Shown here: positions 1 to 6,029 of the stretch, piece after piece
Position numbering within the stretch: position 1 is the stretch's first letter
How the letters are laid out: each line of letters starts with the position of its first letter
NCBI GenBank assembly: GCA_946616535.1
Contig: CAMOJA010000033.1
Span: 1 to 8,917, forward strand
Length of the DNA stretch: 8,917 bases
DNA from: an uncultured Bacteroidales bacterium
GTDB taxonomy: Bacteria; Bacteroidota; Bacteroidia; Bacteroidales; Paludibacteraceae
Reading direction: 5' to 3'
Notes under the pieces: generated by a model
What the model was told of the DNA's origin: nothing
Databases searched by the model: none
The model's input: only the letters and a program-made list of their open reading frames with translations
Made by a program: the position numbers and the translations under genes

Positions 1-912
1 TTGTTCTACACTGCTGGCGCCGACAAGGACGGAAGTGACGCCGGGTTGATCAAGCACCCATTTCAGCGCCTCCTGCGCAATGGAGCGGTTGGAGGCTTGC
101 GCCTTCGCTTCGAGCTGATGCAGGTACTCCAAGAGCTCCGGCGTACGGCGTTCGGATTTCAGGAAATGCTCCTTGGCCATGCGGCTGTCTGCTGGAATAC
201 CGTTCAGATAGCGGTCGGTCAACAGACCCTGCGCCAGAGGTGAATAGGCAATGAACCCTACACCAGCCTTATACGTAAAGTCTAGGATTCCCTCTACTAT
301 CGGCTCACGATCCAACATGTTTAGTCTTCCCTGATAGATCAAGAGCGGTACATCATGCTCCTTCAAATATTTAACAGCGGCTTTGAGCGGTTCCAGCGGC
401 CAGTTGGAGATACCGACATAGAGCGCCTTACCGGCACGAACGATATCTACGAGAGCCTGCAAGGTCTCCTCGATAGGTGTGTTGGGGTCGTAACGATGCG
501 AGTAGAACAAGTCCACATAATCGAGCCTCATCCGTTTGAGCGACTGGTCGAGACTGGACATAAGATACTTGCGGCTACCCCACTCTCCGTAAGGGCCGTC
601 CCACATCAGATAACCCGCCTTGGTGGAGATAAAGAGCTCATCCCGGTACGGACGGAAATCTTCGTCCATCAGACGTCCGAAGTTCGCTTCCGCACTACCG
701 GCCGGCACACCGTAGTTGTTCGCAAAATCAAAATGCGTCACGCCGTGGTCAAACGCATAACGGCAGATAGCACGACTACGCTCAAAAGGCGCATCGTCTC
801 CGAAATTATGCCAGAAGCCCAAACTGACTTTCGGCAACAGAACTCCGCTTCGACCGCAACGATTATAGATCGTTGTCGAGGCTGTATATCTTTCAGGGGA
901 TGCGTTGTACAT
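1..912 (-). CDS. Aldo/keto reductase, 3' end outside the window
   Basis: Translating the minus strand from the ATG at 912-910 gives an uninterrupted 304-residue frame that reaches the window edge. It is recognisably an NADPH-dependent aldo/keto reductase of the YghZ / Kv-beta-like group. The (alpha/beta)8-barrel signatures are in order: GVTHFDFANNYG (57-68), STKAGY (96-101), DYVDLFYSHR (131-140), YVGISNWP (165-172) and IAYSPLAQGLLT (221-232). The expected catalytic tetrad is present as D62, Y67, K98 and H139. Relatives are about 320-350 residues, so only the last few dozen residues are missing. The family reduces aldehydes and ketones in the cytoplasm; YghZ acts on L-glyceraldehyde 3-phosphate and methylglyoxal, but the substrate here is not shown. 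The start is supported by a promoter match about 50 nt upstream and by the N-terminal strand (TIYNRCGRSGVLLPKVSLG). It is transcribed divergently from the regulator at 1148. Confidence 0.93.
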   Translation of the reverse strand, partial: MYNASPERYTASTTIYNRCGRSGVLLPKVSLGFWHNFGDDAPFERSRAICRYAFDHGVTHFDFANNYGVPAGSAEANFGRLMDEDFRPYRDELFISTKAGYLMWDGPYGEWGSRKYLMSSLDQSLKRMRLDYVDLFYSHRYDPNTPIEETLQALVDIVRAGKALYVGISNWPLEPLKAAVKYLKEHDVPLLIYQGRLNMLDREPIVEGILDFTYKAGVGFIAYSPLAQGLLTDRYLNGIPADSRMAKEHFLKSERRTPELLEYLHQLEAKAQASNRSIAQEALKWVLDQPGVTSVLVGASSVEQ

Positions 913-960
913 GGTATTTACAATTTGAATAAATGATTTCGTTGGGGTGATAAATCGTCG

Positions 961-992
961 CAAAGTTACATTATTTATTTTACACCCACAAT
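961..992 (-). promoter_or_regulatory. Predicted promoter of the aldo/keto reductase gene
   Basis: On the minus strand, TAACTTTG (968-961) matches the Bacteroidota -7 element TAnnTTTG exactly. ATTG (992-989) lies 20 nt upstream as the -33 element. Transcription would begin near 955, giving a leader of roughly 40 nt before the ATG at 912. This is a consensus match only. Confidence 0.65.
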
Positions 993-1005
993 CGCACATG
1001 CGCGC

Positions 1006-1089
1006 AAAGTACAGCAAAAGTACCTATAAGTACCACTTATTTTACACTATATCAGGCGGTTAAGTTATTTTCATACCTAAAAAAAGTAC
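1006..1089. repeat. Four AAGTAC hexamers in the divergent intergenic region
   Basis: AAGTAC occurs at 1007-1012, 1018-1023, 1028-1033 and 1084-1089. The first three are spaced 11 and 10 bp apart, about one helical turn, and the fourth sits 7 bp before the -33 element of the regulator gene. The arrangement could be an operator for a DNA-binding protein acting on one or both divergent promoters, but the motif is short and the region A/T-rich. An 11-nt direct repeat, TTATTTTACAC, is also present at 975-985 and 1037-1047. Nothing else is visible in the 235-nt gap. Confidence 0.3.
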
Positions 1090-1096
1090 GAAAAAA

Positions 1097-1128
1097 TTTG
1101 CATATGTCAAATAAATTTACTAATTTTG
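1097..1128 (+). promoter_or_regulatory. Predicted promoter of the HTH regulator gene
   Basis: TTTG (1097-1100), a 20-nt spacer and TAATTTTG (1121-1128) match both Bacteroidota promoter elements exactly. Transcription should start around 1134, leaving a leader of only about 10-15 nt before the ATG at 1148. The first 15 nt, TTTGCATATGTCAAA, are identical to the -33 region of the promoter at 7701-7670 on the other strand. Confidence 0.75.
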
Positions 1129-1147
1129 CGCCAAATTTTGCACATAT

Positions 1148-2671
1148 ATGGTTAAACGACTTATTCTCTTAGGCGCCTTTATGGCCGTTTCGTTCTTCGC
1201 TACGGCAGAGCGCACATTGGACTCTCTCTTTACCGTTTTAGATGAGGAGGTAGCGCAAGCGGATATCTATATAACGCGTCGGCAAGCAATGATTGATTCG
1301 CTGCGTGCTGTTCGGCCGATGACAGATGCGGTGCGATTGCAGATCGCCGAGGAATATCAGCATTTCCAGAGCGACTCTTCGCGCGCATGGTATCTGAAGC
1401 TGCAAAATGCAGAACCGGCCATTCGTACGGAAGCTTATATCCGCATGGTGCGACTGCTCGCTTCATCCGGTCACTACAGCAATGCCATCGCTGTATGGGA
1501 GAAAGAGGACCCGGAGACATTCAAGAGTTCGGAGGGATATAAGTCAGCATGGTTATTATACAGCGATGTAGCATCGAATGCGCAGATACCCATCATGCAG
1601 GAGGAAGCGAAGGCGAAAACGCAGCAGTACTACGACTCGATGATGGTGGAGCTGGAGCACGAAGCCGCTTATTCCGAAGAGAGTGCGCTTTGGTTAGCCT
1701 CCTATCGTGCGCAAGACCGACATGACTGGAATGAGGCGATATACTATAACGAGCAGTTGATGAATCGCTATTCGCCAAACGACAACCAATATGCCATCTT
1801 AGCCTACGGTCAGGCTATGCTCTACGAGCAAATGGGAAATCAGGAGAAACGAATGGAATGGCTCGTTCGCTCTGCAATCACCGATGTGCGCTGCGGAATC
1901 ACGGACAACGGTTCATCCTGGGTGATTGCGCAAGACTGCTTCGAAGCGGGAGATATCCGGCGTGCATATAAGCTGAGCGATTACTCGCTAACGAATGCAA
2001 CGTTCTTCAATGCCCCTACCCGTTTCATTCAGAACTTCACACCGGGTCACCTCATTGCTTCGCGTTACGAACATGAGCACCGGCAAGCCACTATTCGACT
2101 ATCGATAGCGCTGGGACTGTTTGGTTTGGCTCTTATCGCCGCTATCATCATCGCCGCTCACAGCCGGCGTCAGAACCGGAAGCTTCACCAACTGAATGCC
2201 CAGTTATCCGCCATCAATGCGCAGTTGAAAGAGGCCGATAAAGTAAAAGAGCAGTATATCTGCCGCTATCTGGAGGTTTATAGCGATTATATCCGTCGGT
2301 TAACGACCATGGCGCGTAAGGCGGGAGAGAAAGACTCTGCGGCATTCATGGATCGGGAGATGGAGAACTTCTATCGTTCGTTTGACGACACCTTCCTCTC
2401 GCTCTACGGCTCGTTCGTGCAGGACTTCAACGCGCTGCTGAAACCTGAACTGCGTATCACTCCCAAACCGGGAGAACGAATGACGGTTGAGTTACGCATC
2501 TTCGCCCTGATTCTGCTGGGTATCACCAGTAGCGCAAAGATAGCCGACCTGCTTTGCTACAGCCCGAATACCATCAGTAACTACCGCGTAAAAATGAAAA
2601 ACGGTGCCCTCGGAGACCGGGACACCTTTGAGCAACGCGTGCAGCAGATTAGGAACTCGTTTAACGTTTAG
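1148..2671 (+). CDS. Membrane-anchored HTH transcriptional regulator, DUF6377-like
   Basis: This 507-residue protein has the architecture of a Bacteroidota one-protein sensor-regulator. It starts with a signal peptide or anchor (1-20). A helical, TPR-like periplasmic region follows (about 22-310) with the opening TLDSLFTVLDEEVAQADIYI typical of the DUF6377 group. Next come one transmembrane helix (about 317-338, LSIALGLFGLALIAAIIIAA), a short basic stretch, a coiled coil (about 341-370) and a cytoplasmic C-terminal domain. The C-terminus reads ELRIFALILLGITSSAKIAD then LLCYSPNTISNYRVKMKN (448-485), a LuxR-like helix-turn-helix with the recognition helix near 470-483. I infer that it senses an envelope or periplasmic condition and binds DNA while membrane-anchored. 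No phosphoacceptor or kinase domain is seen. The ATG is chosen because the signal peptide starts there and a promoter ends about 20 nt upstream. The TAG stop overlaps the convergent peptidase gene by 4 nt. Regulated targets are unknown. Confidence 0.88.
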   Translation: MVKRLILLGAFMAVSFFATAERTLDSLFTVLDEEVAQADIYITRRQAMIDSLRAVRPMTDAVRLQIAEEYQHFQSDSSRAWYLKLQNAEPAIRTEAYIRMVRLLASSGHYSNAIAVWEKEDPETFKSSEGYKSAWLLYSDVASNAQIPIMQEEAKAKTQQYYDSMMVELEHEAAYSEESALWLASYRAQDRHDWNEAIYYNEQLMNRYSPNDNQYAILAYGQAMLYEQMGNQEKRMEWLVRSAITDVRCGITDNGSSWVIAQDCFEAGDIRRAYKLSDYSLTNATFFNAPTRFIQNFTPGHLIASRYEHEHRQATIRLSIALGLFGLALIAAIIIAAHSRRQNRKLHQLNAQLSAINAQLKEADKVKEQYICRYLEVYSDYIRRLTTMARKAGEKDSAAFMDREMENFYRSFDDTFLSLYGSFVQDFNALLKPELRITPKPGERMTVELRIFALILLGITSSAKIADLLCYSPNTISNYRVKMKNGALGDRDTFEQRVQQIRNSFNV

Positions 2672-2684
2672 GGTTTAACGAGTT
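2654..2684. terminator. Inverted repeat over two convergent stop codons, possible bidirectional terminator
   Basis: Arms aactcgtttaac (2654-2665) and gtttaacgagtt (2673-2684) pair at 11 of 12 positions around a 7-nt loop. Both stop codons (TAG at 2669-2671 plus strand, TAA at 2670-2668 minus strand) fall within the hairpin. There is no strong T-run on either side, so this is not a textbook intrinsic terminator. Its position between convergent genes makes a termination or transcript-end-stabilising role plausible. Confidence 0.45.
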
Positions 2685-4686
2685 TATCTACGGCACGGAG
2701 GATGGGTTCAATAGAGGGCGCTTCTCCTACGGCTTGAATCATCCATTGCTTCGGCGTCAAACGTCCTAAACGATAGATACGCGCGTATTCGTTAGCAAAC
2801 TCTTCATGCGTCTTATACTGCGCCAGATGTTCCTCCAATTGGTACTGCACGATATGGCCGAGCGGATAGTTCGGCAAGTACATCGGAGCATTCACCATAT
2901 GGCTATAAACCGCCAGTAAAATACAGTCATGTTCGCCCAAGACGGGTTCGTAATAACGATTCCAAATCTCTTTCGCAATCTGTTGCGTAGCTTCGCATAG
3001 TTCTTTCGGCGTAGCCTTCGGATGCGCATAGATCCACTGCCACATCTGCATATCTACCAGACTGACTCCCATGATCTCGTACATGGACCAGAACTGGTCG
3101 AAGACTTCGTCTTGCGACATCTCAGATTTTTGATTGGTGATTGGTGATTGGGGTAATAACTGCAGGTCGCGGTGCTGCCAGAGGAAAGCAGATGCTTCCG
3201 TATAAGCCGTATTGGGTACACCGGAGAGCATATAATGGTCAATCTCGTACATATCCAGCACCTGCTCCACGCAATGGCCGAACTCATGCACGGCGATGTT
3301 ATATCCCTTATAATCCATACCAGACGCGGGTATACGTGTGCGCAAACGCGCTTCTTCCTTTCGCCCCAAAGACGGCCATGCATGACCGGAACCGCGGGCA
3401 GGTTCCACCACGATATGGCTTGCAATGACTTGTGCTTCCTTTGCATCAAATCCCATCTTCTGCAACAGACGCGGCATGTCTTTCTCAAACGCCTCTGCAT
3501 CCGGATAGAGTACACGTGTAGTAGCGGTCAACGCATCCTCGTCCATCGAAGCACGGGCTTTGAACCCATCGAACCAGATATCGTACGGACGAAGGTCACG
3601 ACCCAAACGAGCACGGATAACGTCCGCCACTTCTTTCACCTGCTCCGAACCCACCAAAGCGCGGAAGAGACTATCCAACTCCGCCGCAGGGAACTCCATT
3701 CCCTCTTCGAAATTACGGATGATACCTGTTGGCGCCGTCGGGCAGTATGGATCTTCTTCGAAATAGGCGTGCGCCACTTCCAGAATACGCTCATAACGCG
3801 TGTAGGGTTCCGGGGAGAGGGGATTTAGGATTTCAGATTTAGGATTTTGGATTTCAAATTTAGGATTTAGGATTTGGTTGCAATAAGGATGCCAGAGGTA
3901 TTCGCCGTTATTGATCACTGCTTGCGGGATGGTCTGGTTCACAATACGTTGCAGCACCTTATAGATCATCTCTTGCTTCTCCTGTCCATCTTCAGCCGCA
4001 TACTGCGCCTTGAGTTCGTCGCGCAGGTTCCAGTGACTCAACAGCACTTTATCTTCCGGCCAGAGTTGACGACCGTCTTCCGTACGCAGCGAACCCATGT
4101 AGATATTATAATCCGCGATATAGTTCTCTGCATTCGCCATCGCCTGCGCCATGCGGGCTTTCGTAGCCGCCGGAACACGCGTGGTGAACACATCGCCCAT
4201 ACGAGCAAAAGCCCACTGCTGACGATTCCAATCCGCTCCCAAACGATTCTTCTGATCCAGCGTATAATGCGGGAAATTGAGGATGGTGATGAACGCCAGT
4301 TGGTTGGCGAACATATCATCGGAGAAATGCGCTAAGGGGCTATAAGCGGACATGATCCAATCGGGTGTCTGCGGTTCCGCCGCATTGGTGAGTTGGGTAG
4401 GACGGAGCAGTTCGACCGTCAACATATCGGCCGACTGGAAACAATTCTCCAGGATTCGGCTGAGCGACTCATACAGCGCTACCCTTTCGCTATCAGTAGC
4501 GCAGGTATATTCTTGCGCGAGTTGCTCGAAGTCCGTTTGCGAACCATCGATAGCGGTCCACAGCGCTTGGGCTTGTTGCACGCCGCAAGGGGCATCGGAG
4601 TTATTCACTTGCATAGGGGCTTGATCCGTGCGGGCACAGGCGCATAACAGCCCTACCGCACAAAGAATAAATATCGATTTTTTCAT
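2668..4686 (-). CDS. Lipoprotein zinc metallopeptidase, M3-like
   Basis: This 672-residue protein begins with a lipoprotein signal peptide (MKKSIFILCAVGLLCACA; LCAC gives lipidation at C18), so it is probably anchored in an envelope membrane. The gluzincin motif VHEFGH (466-471) supplies H467, H471 and catalytic E468. After 25 residues, E497 in TEASAF is the likely third zinc ligand. That spacing and the LSG...E pattern between them resemble thimet oligopeptidase / oligoendopeptidase family M3, where HEFGH and the distant Glu are similarly spaced. A further M3-like stretch with tyrosines, YLPNYPLGHIVQYQL, is at 603-617. The long helical N-terminus also fits. The likely role is cleavage of peptides in the envelope; substrate and exact family are uncertain. 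Two stretches, about 271-289 and 512-521, are encoded by heptanucleotide repeats and look inserted. It lies 65 nt downstream of the OmpA-family gene on the same strand. No Shine-Dalgarno is seen; the signal peptide fixes the start. Confidence 0.85.
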   Translation of the reverse strand: MKKSIFILCAVGLLCACARTDQAPMQVNNSDAPCGVQQAQALWTAIDGSQTDFEQLAQEYTCATDSERVALYESLSRILENCFQSADMLTVELLRPTQLTNAAEPQTPDWIMSAYSPLAHFSDDMFANQLAFITILNFPHYTLDQKNRLGADWNRQQWAFARMGDVFTTRVPAATKARMAQAMANAENYIADYNIYMGSLRTEDGRQLWPEDKVLLSHWNLRDELKAQYAAEDGQEKQEMIYKVLQRIVNQTIPQAVINNGEYLWHPYCNQILNPKFEIQNPKSEILNPLSPEPYTRYERILEVAHAYFEEDPYCPTAPTGIIRNFEEGMEFPAAELDSLFRALVGSEQVKEVADVIRARLGRDLRPYDIWFDGFKARASMDEDALTATTRVLYPDAEAFEKDMPRLLQKMGFDAKEAQVIASHIVVEPARGSGHAWPSLGRKEEARLRTRIPASGMDYKGYNIAVHEFGHCVEQVLDMYEIDHYMLSGVPNTAYTEASAFLWQHRDLQLLPQSPITNQKSEMSQDEVFDQFWSMYEIMGVSLVDMQMWQWIYAHPKATPKELCEATQQIAKEIWNRYYEPVLGEHDCILLAVYSHMVNAPMYLPNYPLGHIVQYQLEEHLAQYKTHEEFANEYARIYRLGRLTPKQWMIQAVGEAPSIEPILRAVDKLVKP
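3124..3151. repeat. Four-unit heptanucleotide repeat inside the peptidase gene
   Basis: The plus strand reads agatttt followed by three identical tgattgg units, 28 nt in 7-bp steps. The peptidase frame passes through it on the minus strand, giving about PQSPITNQKS (residues 512-521). This is just C-terminal to the third zinc ligand, in what is probably a surface loop. The unit CCAATCA contains no stop codon in any frame. Confidence 0.8.
3821..3876. repeat. Eight-unit heptanucleotide repeat inside the peptidase gene
   Basis: The plus strand carries eight consecutive variants of ggattta (ggattta, ggatttc, agattta, ggatttt, ggatttc, aaattta, ggattta, ggatttg), 56 nt in all. On the minus strand it encodes the quasi-repetitive stretch around QILNPKFEIQNPKSEILNP (271-289). 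Because 7 is not a multiple of 3, the unit cycles through all frames. The TAA that the minus-strand consensus TAAATCC would place in frame is absent in units 1, 4 and 7, which begin with C, G and G. Confidence 0.85.
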
Positions 4687-4771
4687 AGGAGTACTATCTC
4701 TATAAGAGCTCGGTTCTTTACAGAAGTACGATCTCGAAAGAGCTCGGTTCTTTACAAGAGTACGATCTCGA
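4684..4771. repeat. 34-bp tandem duplication plus a decayed third copy
   Basis: Positions 4704-4737 and 4738-4771 are adjacent 34-bp copies that differ only in the order of two or three bases (acagaag versus acaagag). They start aagagctcgg and end tacgatctcga. A third, partial copy at 4684-4702 matches at about three quarters of positions. The outer copy (4752-4771) encodes the last residues VEIVLL and the stop of the OmpA-family gene. The other two lie in the gap, and the third contains the ATG of the peptidase gene. Confidence 0.85.
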
Positions 4772-5855
4772 CCCGTCGGTTCATCTGGCGATGTTCATCC
4801 GAGTCATTGGGCATAATCGGGTCGCGTTCTCCGCGTCCGCTGATCTCGATGCGTTCCGGCGCTATACCACGTTCTATCATCGCGCGTTTCACCTCCTCGC
4901 AACGTCCTTCAGAGAGAATCTGGTTCGAGCGATCGGAACCGATGTTATCGGTATGTCCGACAATGCGGATGCGCTGGTCCGGACGGGTTATCAGATATTC
5001 GTACAACTCGCGAAGTGCAGGTTCGGAAGTCTCTAAGATACGCGTCTTGCCGGTAGCGAAATAGATATTATGCAACAGGAACGATTTGATCTCACGCGGC
5101 ATCATCTTCACGCCTCGATAGAAAGTAAAGTCAGCAATGGTGTCATGGAAGGGGTAATAGGTAGGGGCCGTAGCCTCAATCGTATAGAACGGCACACGAT
5201 CGTCGAGCAGGACAGCCAAGAGTGAACGCAAGGAATCGGAAGTCGTCTGCAGGATGCGTTGCTGCTGCGCATTATAGACGATGATATTTGCCGCAACCGG
5301 ACGGGAAGTCATCGAATCAGTAACAGTAAAAGTCAGACGCGTCTCGGGATAAAGGTAGAGACGTACCGTATCCTCATCTTCGCGATGGGTAAAGAAAACC
5401 GTGTCGGAATGGAAATAACCGGTGCGCGCTGCTGCAGCCCAGTATTTACCTTCCGGCAGACCTTTGGATACACGGGAACGTTTGACATCCGTCTCTTTGC
5501 TCAGACGCGGTTTTTTGGCAGGCAATGCATGGATATCCTGCACCGTGACATGGGCTTCCGGCAACGGATCACCTGAGCGCTTATCGAAGGAATAGACGTA
5601 GAGCAGCGGTTTACCCTCTTTGATGCGTTTGCGCTTCGCCTCGCGGTGTTTCTTCTCCGCCGCTTTGCGTCGTTTCTCAGCCGCTTTACGTCGCGCTGCA
5701 TCGCGTTTGCGTTTCTCTGCCTCCCGTTTCTTCTGCGCCGCTTCTTTCTTTCTCTGCGCACTCGTAGTCGCAGCAGGTTCAGGCGCAGCGTACAAGGGCT
5801 CTCCAACGATAGAGAGCACAAAGACCGAAAGCAGTATGAACCAAAGACGTCTCAT
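4752..5855 (-). CDS. OmpA-family envelope protein with a highly basic N-terminal helix
   Basis: This is a 367-residue exported protein. It has a signal peptide (about 1-23, MRRLWFILLSVFVLSIVGEP then LYAA), then about 48 residues almost entirely Lys, Arg, Ala and Glu (34-81), predicted as one long basic helix. Two beta-rich segments follow (about 84-170 and 171-255), resembling the carboxypeptidase-regulatory/Ig-like domains found before OmpA domains in Bacteroidota. A C-terminal OmpA/MotB-like peptidoglycan-binding domain (about 260-366) completes it. In that domain, VGHTDNIGSDRSNQILSEGR has the two diaminopimelate-binding residues as D303 and R318, and the closing NRRVEIVL is canonical. It probably links peptidoglycan to the outer membrane or another partner; no barrel is present. 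The basic stretch could contact peptidoglycan, lipid phosphates or nucleic acid, which is inference. It lies 47 nt after a tRNA and 65 nt before the peptidase gene, with no internal promoter seen. Confidence 0.88.
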   Translation of the reverse strand: MRRLWFILLSVFVLSIVGEPLYAAPEPAATTSAQRKKEAAQKKREAEKRKRDAARRKAAEKRRKAAEKKHREAKRKRIKEGKPLLYVYSFDKRSGDPLPEAHVTVQDIHALPAKKPRLSKETDVKRSRVSKGLPEGKYWAAAARTGYFHSDTVFFTHREDEDTVRLYLYPETRLTFTVTDSMTSRPVAANIIVYNAQQQRILQTTSDSLRSLLAVLLDDRVPFYTIEATAPTYYPFHDTIADFTFYRGVKMMPREIKSFLLHNIYFATGKTRILETSEPALRELYEYLITRPDQRIRIVGHTDNIGSDRSNQILSEGRCEEVKRAMIERGIAPERIEISGRGERDPIMPNDSDEHRQMNRRVEIVLL

Positions 5856-5869
5856 TGTTTTTATAAGAA

Positions 5870-5899
5870 CAGGAGGGTAGTCGCGGGACTATCCTCCTG
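5870..5899 (-). terminator. Hairpin between the tRNA and the OmpA-family gene
   Basis: Arms caggagggtagtc (5870-5882) and gactatcctcctg (5887-5899) pair over 13 bp, with one G/T position, around a 4-nt loop. On the minus strand it starts 3 nt after the tRNA and ends 14 nt before the ATG at 5855. It is followed by the moderately T-rich TTCTTAT. It could be a tRNA terminator, a processing element, or a leader structure of the downstream gene. Confidence 0.5.
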
Positions 5900-5902
5900 T
5901 CG

Positions 5903-5977
5903 TGGTCCCACTTGGGCTTGAACCAAGGACCCCCTGATTATGAGTCAGGTGCTACTAACCAACTGAGCTATAGGACC
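5903..5977 (-). tRNA. tRNA with anticodon CAU (elongator Met or Ile2)
   Basis: A 75-nt cloverleaf is readable on the minus strand. The acceptor pairs GGTCCTA (5977-5971) with TGGGACC (5910-5904), followed by discriminator A at 5903. The D arm starts GCTCAGTTGG. The anticodon arm is CCTGA-CTCATAA-TCAGG (5949-5933), with CAT at 5942-5940. The T loop is GGTTCAAGCC. The 3' CCA is not encoded. A CAU anticodon with this loop fits either elongator tRNA-Met or the tRNA-Ile whose C34 becomes lysidine; the sequence alone does not settle which. The D arm reads TTAGTAGCACC where TTAGAGCACC is usual, so there is one extra T and a C13-U mismatch or bulge. It sits 52 nt after the upstream barrel-protein gene and 47 nt before the next gene, all on one strand. 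Confidence 0.93.
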
Positions 5978-6003
5978 ATGCCCCGTTTAGGAGGGGATTC
6001 CTC

Positions 6004-6025
6004 AGGAAGGGGTTAGTACCTTCCT
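6004..6025 (-). terminator. Weak hairpin after the barrel-protein gene
   Basis: aggaagg (6004-6010) and ccttcct (6019-6025) form a 7-bp stem with an 8-nt loop, starting 4 nt after the stop codon on the minus strand. No T-run follows; the downstream sequence up to the tRNA is C-rich. It may be a mRNA 3'-end stabiliser rather than an intrinsic terminator. The 52-nt gap to the tRNA contains no TAnnTTTG element. Confidence 0.3.
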
Positions 6026-6029
6026 ATTG

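Noticed and set aside
355..936. Plus-strand 193-codon open frame
   Set aside because: It lies antisense to the aldo/keto reductase, whose catalytic motifs are unmistakable; the product resembles nothing and has no promoter.
3172..3828. Plus-strand 218-codon open frame inside the peptidase
   Set aside because: It is antisense to the zinc-peptidase gene, crosses its active-site codons and has no promoter or recognisable domain.
4704..4771. CRISPR-like direct repeats
   Set aside because: The 34-bp copies are directly adjacent with no spacers, and one overlaps a gene end; a tandem duplication explains them.
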